Part shown: piece after piece, positions 6,026-10,196 of the stretch
How the letters are laid out: every line of letters starts with the position of its first letter
How positions within the stretch are numbered: the first letter of the stretch is position 1
NCBI GenBank assembly: GCA_031267635.1
Contig: JAIRYX010000425.1
Span: 1 to 10,196 of the forward strand
Source: Planctomycetaceae bacterium
Lineage (GTDB): Bacteria; Planctomycetota; Planctomycetia; Pirellulales; Thermoguttaceae
DNA length: 10,196 nt
Direction: 5' to 3'
The notes under the pieces: model-generated
What the model saw: only the letters and a program-made list of their open reading frames with translations
The model's database searches: none
Told to the model about the DNA's origin: nothing
Made by a program: the position numbers and the translations under genes

Positions 6026-7438
6026 TTAGTGAAGTGCTTTTTGTTCATCCAATCCCAGTTTTTTCATTTTTTTATACAATGTTGTTCGATTGATTCCGAG
6101 TGCTTCGGCGGTGGCATTTCGATTCCAATGGTGCATTTCCAATACTTCAAGAATAATCTGTCGTTCAGGGTTGGTGAGCGTTTCTTTGAGACTTTTATTT
6201 GCCATTTCGGTGAGACCAATCGGCGGCAAACCGCCGGAAAGACTTCCTGTAATGTCGGCGGAGAGATCGTCCAGTACAATCATGTCGTGTTTGCCAAGTA
6301 AGACCGCACGTTCAATCACGTTTTGTAACTGACGAACATTTCCGGGCCACGAATAATTTTGCAATGCCAGTATCACTTGCGGGTCAATACCGATCATATT
6401 TTTATGCGCCTCGCGGCAAATATTTTCAAAAAAATGTTGTGTCAGCAAAGGAATATCGGCAATCCGTTCACGAAGCGGCGGAATTTCAATATTGATGACG
6501 TTAATCCGATAATACAAATCTTGTCGAAAACGTCCTTCCGCCACCGCTTTTTCGAGATTTTCATTTGTCGCAAGAATCACTCGCGTATCCACATGAATCG
6601 TTTCCGAGCTGCCGACCATTTCAAATGCCAGTTCTTGCAATACACGAAGCAATTTGACTTGTAAGCCCTGACTGGCAGTTCCGATTTCGTCGAGAAAAAT
6701 CGTGCCGCCGTCCGCCGCTTTGAATTTTCCGACTTTGTTTCCAACCGCTCCGGTAAATGAACCGACAATATGCCCGAAAAGTTCGCTTTCCAATAAATTT
6801 TCTGGTAATGCACCGCTTGCCACTTCGATAAACGGTTTGTTACGCCGGTCGCTTTTTTGGTGAATCGCGCGTGCAATCACCGACTTGCCTGTCCCGCTTT
6901 CGCCGGTAATAAGAATCGTTGCGCGAGTTGCGGCGACGCTTTCAATGACGTCATAGATTCTTTGCATTCGATGATCATTGCCGACAATATTTTCCAGTCC
7001 GTACCGCCGTTCAAGCTGACGCTTTAAATGTTTATTTTCGGAAACCGTATCTCGTTGGTGAAGAGCGCGTTCAATTGCCATTTCAAGTTCCGCGTCAATA
7101 AGCGGTTTGGTTAAAAAGTCAAATGCTCCTGCCCGAATGGCTGAAATAGCTGATTCTACTGTTCCGTAACCGGTTACGAGTATCACCAAAGGCATGTTTT
7201 CTTTATCAGAATGGCTGATTTCCCGCAACAGTAAGACGCCGTCGCCGTCGTCGCCAAGTTGAATATCAACGATAGCGATGTCGTATTGCTTGGCTTTTAA
7301 AAGGATTCTAGCTTCAGAAATTGATACTGCCGTGTCCACTTCGTATTGACAACTCCGCAACCAATCTGCCATAGAATTGAGAACAAAACGATCATCATCG
7401 ACCAGAAGAAGAGTTCCCTTGACCGTATTTTTTACCAT
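6026..7438 (-). CDS. NtrC-family sigma54-dependent response regulator
   Basis: This 470-residue protein has the three standard domains. Receiver (9-125): acidic pocket D14-D16, phospho-acceptor D58 (IAIVDIQLG), T89 and K111. AAA+ sigma54-activating ATPase (about 150-390): Walker A GESGTGKS (179-186), sigma54-contact loop GSFTGA (226-231, a serine variant of GAFTGA) and Walker B GGTIFLDEIG (244-253). A Fis-type helix-turn-helix lies at the end (about 430-463, NATAEALGINRTTLYKKMKK). When phosphorylated by a histidine kinase it should assemble and open promoters bound by sigma54 RNA polymerase. No kinase is adjacent, so its signal and targets are unknown. ATG 7438 is preferred because AGGGA lies 9 nt upstream; an ATG at 7447 abuts that site. 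Confidence 0.93.
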   Translation of the reverse strand: MVKNTVKGTLLLVDDDRFVLNSMADWLRSCQYEVDTAVSISEARILLKAKQYDIAIVDIQLGDDGDGVLLLREISHSDKENMPLVILVTGYGTVESAISAIRAGAFDFLTKPLIDAELEMAIERALHQRDTVSENKHLKRQLERRYGLENIVGNDHRMQRIYDVIESVAATRATILITGESGTGKSVIARAIHQKSDRRNKPFIEVASGALPENLLESELFGHIVGSFTGAVGNKVGKFKAADGGTIFLDEIGTASQGLQVKLLRVLQELAFEMVGSSETIHVDTRVILATNENLEKAVAEGRFRQDLYYRINVINIEIPPLRERIADIPLLTQHFFENICREAHKNMIGIDPQVILALQNYSWPGNVRQLQNVIERAVLLGKHDMIVLDDLSADITGSLSGGLPPIGLTEMANKSLKETLTNPERQIILEVLEMHHWNRNATAEALGINRTTLYKKMKKLGLDEQKALH

Positions 7439-7529
7439 AATTATCATTCCCTGTAAGTTTTAATCGTTCTTGTTGAAAAAGAGAAAGAGGCGGCTTTGAG
7501 TCCATGAAAAAACAAAGTGTTGAAAAAGA

Positions 7530-7559
7530 TATACAATAAGGGGAAGAGAAAAGCGTCAA
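7530..7559 (-). promoter_or_regulatory. Candidate promoter of the response regulator
   Basis: On the minus strand, TTGACG (7559-7554) matches the -35 consensus at 5 of 6 positions and is followed after 18 bp by TGTATA (7535-7530), a poor -10. Transcription would start near 7523, about 85 nt before the ATG at 7438. No sigma54 (-24/-12 GG/GC) promoter was seen. Confidence 0.35.
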
Positions 7560-7579
7560 GAAATAGTAATTATTTCTTG
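7557..7579. promoter_or_regulatory. Palindrome abutting the regulator's -35 box
   Basis: CAAGAAATA (7557-7565) pairs perfectly with TATTTCTTG (7571-7579) over a 5-bp spacer, overlapping the -35 by three bases. The place fits an operator. Read on the plus strand it is followed by a long T-tract, like a terminator, but no plus-strand gene precedes it. Confidence 0.4.
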
Positions 7580-7932
7580 TTTTTTTCATTTTTTTGCAAA
7601 AAAACTCACTATTTTACGCCTTTTATGCGATTTTCATCAATTTATGTTGATTTTCGTAAATAGAAACAAACTATTGATGTGTTGTGATTTTTACCGTGTG
7701 TTGATGTAAAGCAACATTATTTTTTTCATTCCTTACGGGCTAATGTGCTGAAAAAGATACAAGGTAAAACGCCATTTTTCGCCAAAAAATTCCCAACCAA
7801 GTTTTTCGTTAATTCTGGGGCGAAATAGACTTTTCGCACTTTAAAATTCGTTTTTCATTCAAAAAGAGACATTAGGAACAAGACGGTGTGGAGACAGATG
7901 AACAAAGAACACTGTCTTAAAAAACGAATATT

Positions 7933-9615
7933 TTAAGTATAAGGGGTATAACACAAGCAATCCTGACATTGTCTTTGGCAAAGCGTAAACGCTTCGACAG
8001 CGCGGTCGTTTCCGGCGGCGGTTGGGTATTTTCCTGAAACGCAGCCAATACAGAAATTGTCGGTGTCGAATCCAATCGCGCTTGCCACTGCGCCCATTGG
8101 CAAATAATGTAGCGAGTCCGCGCCGAGCGTCTCCGCCATTTGCGGTTCCATTTGCTCGAGAAACGATAACGACAAATCGCACGGTGGAATCTCGCTAGCG
8201 AAATCCATATTTTTTCCGCTAAAATACGGTGTAAAATAATAATTTGCTGCGAACAATTCTCGAAACGTCGGCATATCAATTCCATAGAAACACGGTGCGA
8301 TAATCGGCGGACACGCAACGCGAACATGTATTTCTTTCGCAAGTCCGACTGTCCGCAATCGCTTGAGCAACACGCGCATCGTTGTGGAACGAACTATCGA
8401 ATCTTCCACAAGAAAGACACGTTTTCCTTTAAGCACCTCGCGGAGCGGCGTGTATTTCGATTCCGCTTTTCGCTGGCGGTATTCGCTTCCTTCAATAAAT
8501 GTCCGTCCGCTGTACCGGTTGCGGATCAATCCTTCGAGACACGGAATCCCGAGCGCATACGCCATACCGTCGGCTGCCGCTTTACTTGTATCGGGAACAG
8601 GCACGACAATCGTGTCGCGATCAATCTCAATATTTTCACGTTTCGCCAGCTCCTCGCCAAGATGTTTCCGAGCAAGGTAAACGCTTCGTGAATCAATTTT
8701 GCTGGCAACATTCGCAAAATAAACCCACTCGAAAAAGCAATGTTTGCGGCTTGCTTTTTTGACGAAAAGATGCGGTTCTCCGCCGTCGCGCAATTCGACT
8801 CCGTTTTCGGAAACGGTCAAAATTGAGCCGGGCGGAACCGGCTTAATCTGATTTTGCATAAAACCGATATTGAATAGCGCGACGCTTTCGCTTGCCGCCG
8901 CAAACAGCGAACCGTCAAACGCATAACAAAGCGGCTTGAGTCCGTTTGGGTCGCGGGCAATAATCAATTCTCCCTGAGCGGTCAGGTAAGTCAAACAATA
9001 CGCTCCGTCCAAACGATTCGCCAGTCCGCGACAAATTGCCGTATGATCAATTTTGGTAAACAGTCTTTCCTGTCCGCTTGCTTGTTTGGCGATGAGGCGG
9101 CTGATTTCATAGACGATGAGTTCGGTGTCGGTGTTGCCGGTGATGCAAATTTCGTCGTCTTCAAGCAAACGTTTGCGCAACGTTTTATAATTGGCGATAT
9201 TGCCGTTGAACGCGAAACTGAACCATTTGGAACGCCGAAAATGATAGCGTTCTTGCGGTTGAGCGTCGCACACGCGGTTTTCTCCTTGCGTGACATAACG
9301 GACATGACCGATTGCGGCAGAACCTTCCATAAGCTGCATCAACCGGTTGTATTCGGTCATCCGGTTGGAAAAAAAAACTTCGGCGACGAGTCCCAAGTCT
9401 TTATGCGTCATCAAAAATTGTTCACGTTCCGGTGAAAACGTAGTCATCCCCGCCGCCGACTGTCCGCGGTTTTGCAAATCAAGCAACATGCGCGGAATCA
9501 AATGCGACGCCATGTTTGCGTCGTTGTTCGGCGTCAACGGCGAAATTTTACCGCATAAACTTAATGGCAGATGATAAACTGCGGCGATTCCGCACTCTTC
9601 GCGTCGTTCATTCAT
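7933..9615 (-). CDS. purF: Amidophosphoribosyltransferase (glutamine PRPP amidotransferase)
   Basis: This 560-residue cytoplasmic enzyme makes 5-phosphoribosylamine from PRPP and glutamine, the first committed step of purine synthesis. The N-terminal Ntn glutaminase has catalytic C8 after a seven-residue propeptide MNERREE that should be removed, then NRGQSAAG (49-56), GHVRYVTQG (103-111), FNGNIAN (136-142) and TGNTDTE (159-165). The C-terminal phosphoribosyltransferase half has the PRPP loop FLVEDSIVRSTT (401-412). Cysteines at 293, 442, 522 and 525 match the four 4Fe-4S ligands of the Bacillus-type enzyme. It is longer than the usual 470-510 residues because of an insertion after YHLPLSL (about 16-40) and a C-terminal tail with four cysteines (546, 550, 553, 555). 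The start ATG 9615 has only a weak AAAGAAA site. No purine gene is adjacent. Confidence 0.95.
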   Translation of the reverse strand: MNERREECGIAAVYHLPLSLCGKISPLTPNNDANMASHLIPRMLLDLQNRGQSAAGMTTFSPEREQFLMTHKDLGLVAEVFFSNRMTEYNRLMQLMEGSAAIGHVRYVTQGENRVCDAQPQERYHFRRSKWFSFAFNGNIANYKTLRKRLLEDDEICITGNTDTELIVYEISRLIAKQASGQERLFTKIDHTAICRGLANRLDGAYCLTYLTAQGELIIARDPNGLKPLCYAFDGSLFAAASESVALFNIGFMQNQIKPVPPGSILTVSENGVELRDGGEPHLFVKKASRKHCFFEWVYFANVASKIDSRSVYLARKHLGEELAKRENIEIDRDTIVVPVPDTSKAAADGMAYALGIPCLEGLIRNRYSGRTFIEGSEYRQRKAESKYTPLREVLKGKRVFLVEDSIVRSTTMRVLLKRLRTVGLAKEIHVRVACPPIIAPCFYGIDMPTFRELFAANYYFTPYFSGKNMDFASEIPPCDLSLSFLEQMEPQMAETLGADSLHYLPMGAVASAIGFDTDNFCIGCVSGKYPTAAGNDRAVEAFTLCQRQCQDCLCYTPYT

Positions 9616-9855
9616 TTTTGAGTTTCTTTACTGTGTTTTCAGGAAGCGATGATAGACATTTTTATTGTAAAGCAGAAGGGGAGAAATGTAAAGAGCGGAG
9701 AAAATGCGGGGAGTTCCCCGGAACTCGCGTTGGAAGAAGCGGTTTTTAGGGTTTTAATAATTTTCAGAATGGTGAATTTCCACGAAACTCGCTCCAAAGC
9801 ATTGGGAACCAATGACTTGTGGAAGAAAATAAAATTCCGGAAATTTTATTCTTCG
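9616..9855. other. Upstream region of purF
   Basis: This gap should contain the purF promoter, but no convincing -35/-10 pair is seen. At its end an imperfect hairpin (9822-9854, around TTCCGGAA) directly abuts the second foldback copy. No gene, PurR-type operator or purine riboswitch was recognised. Confidence 0.45.
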
Positions 9856-10079
9856 TAACTATTCAGTCACTCAACCCCATGAATCCGCACTGGGCGACTG
9901 TAGAATTTCCCGAACGGCTTTACTATTGCCGCCCTTATTTATCAGGTTTCCCTTAGTAGCCAACAAAGTTCCCAAACGCGCCCTTATGCCCTTATTTTTT
10001 ACTGGATTGTTATCCAAAAAAATTTGGACGGAAGATAAGGGAATAAGGGCGCATATTGGCGCAATTGTTGGCTGCTAAG
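9856..10079. mobile_element. Foldback element, copy B (next to transposase remnant)
   Basis: The left part matches copy A at 5718: TAACTATTCAGTCACTCAA, AATCCGC, CCGAACGG, then TTTCCCTTAGTAGCCAACAA without a mismatch, and GCGCCCTTAT. From 9951 to 9995 the sequence is repeated inverted at 10035-10079 at roughly 80% identity, around a loop that itself contains TCCAAA/TTTGGA. The loop matches the minus strand of copy A (GGATTGTTA then a run of A). The copies are diverged, so the insertion is old. It begins just after the stop of the transposase-like frame read on the minus strand, so it may be the terminal region of that insertion sequence. Confidence 0.6.
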
Positions 10080-10100
10080 AAACTGCGCGCAAATAACCTA

Positions 10101-10196
10101 TCAAATACCATTCTTAATCGTATAGTTCCACTCTCCATGAAAATCATGTTTTTTGATTTTCACGTGAGCTAATTCTTTGTCGCTGACTTTAATTCA
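10101..10196 (-). pseudogene. C-terminal end of an ISAzo13-family transposase (remnant)
   Basis: Read from the window edge, the frame gives IKVSDKELAHVKIKKHDF followed by HGEWNYTIKNGI and a stop at 10103-10101. From memory of the family, the order of a G-I-K-[IV]-S-D-[ED]-E segment and a final FHG[ED]WNYTI is typical of the C-terminus of ISAzo13 ('Rhodopirellula transposase', DDE) proteins. The codon before IKV, at 10196-10194, is TGA where family members usually have glycine (GGA to TGA would be one change). The gene is therefore probably broken. The rest of it lies outside the window. Confidence 0.65.

Larger units (their letters stand above)
7439..7932. other. AT-rich gap with regulator promoter
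   Basis: Nearly 500 bp without a supported gene. It holds a candidate promoter for the response regulator (7530-7559) and a palindrome next to it (7557-7579). A weak stem (AGACAG 7892-7897 with CTGTCT 7912-7917) just after the purF stop has no T-tract. The remainder is low-complexity AT-rich DNA in which I see nothing further. Confidence 0.5.

Noticed and set aside
7892..7917. Stem AGACAG/CTGTCT after purF
   Set aside because: Six pairs with a 14-nt loop and no T-tract; not a convincing terminator.
8326..8762. Plus-strand open frames opposite purF
   Set aside because: They are shadows of purF, whose catalytic and 4Fe-4S motifs fix the coding frame.

Overview
The window looks like chromosome from an AT-rich planctomycete. 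This is an inference from three things: a PurF with an unusual N-terminal insertion, paired thioredoxin-fold and DUF1573-type anchored proteins, and the C-terminal end of what appears to be an ISAzo13 ('Rhodopirellula transposase') family protein. No rRNA, tRNA or CRISPR array is visible.

Left part (1-3600, all minus strand). This is an accessory-looking cluster of exported, cysteine-linked proteins in two transcription units. The upstream unit starts from a good sigma70-type promoter at 3563-3591. It encodes a membrane-anchored thioredoxin-fold protein (CPEC), a DUF1573-type anchored protein whose start overlaps the previous stop by 4 bp, and an exported peptide with nine cysteines, and it ends in a hairpin terminator. 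The second unit has its own promoter (1735-1763). It encodes a 365-residue exported protein with a C-terminal membrane anchor and a second exported peptide, also with nine cysteines, and ends in a strong hairpin terminator. The 5' end of a membrane protein gene runs off the left edge. Both promoters carry the same TTTAC-N7/8-GTAAA dyad over the -35 region, so the units are probably co-regulated. The gene set suggests export and thiol handling of small cysteine-rich peptides, but the function is not known.

Middle (3600-6025). A long AT-rich gap with nested inverted repeats leads into a XerD-like tyrosine recombinase on the plus strand with all catalytic residues present. Downstream lie a possible minus-strand gene remnant, an 18-bp perfect hairpin, and a foldback element of about 260 bp (5718-5976).

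Right part (6026-10196, minus strand). This holds an NtrC-type sigma54 response regulator without a neighbouring kinase, then purF, the first step of de novo purine synthesis. A second, diverged copy of the foldback repeat follows (from 9856). At the edge is the C-terminal end of the ISAzo13-like transposase, with an in-frame stop in its last visible codon, so it is probably a remnant. The repeat may therefore derive from the end of that insertion sequence.
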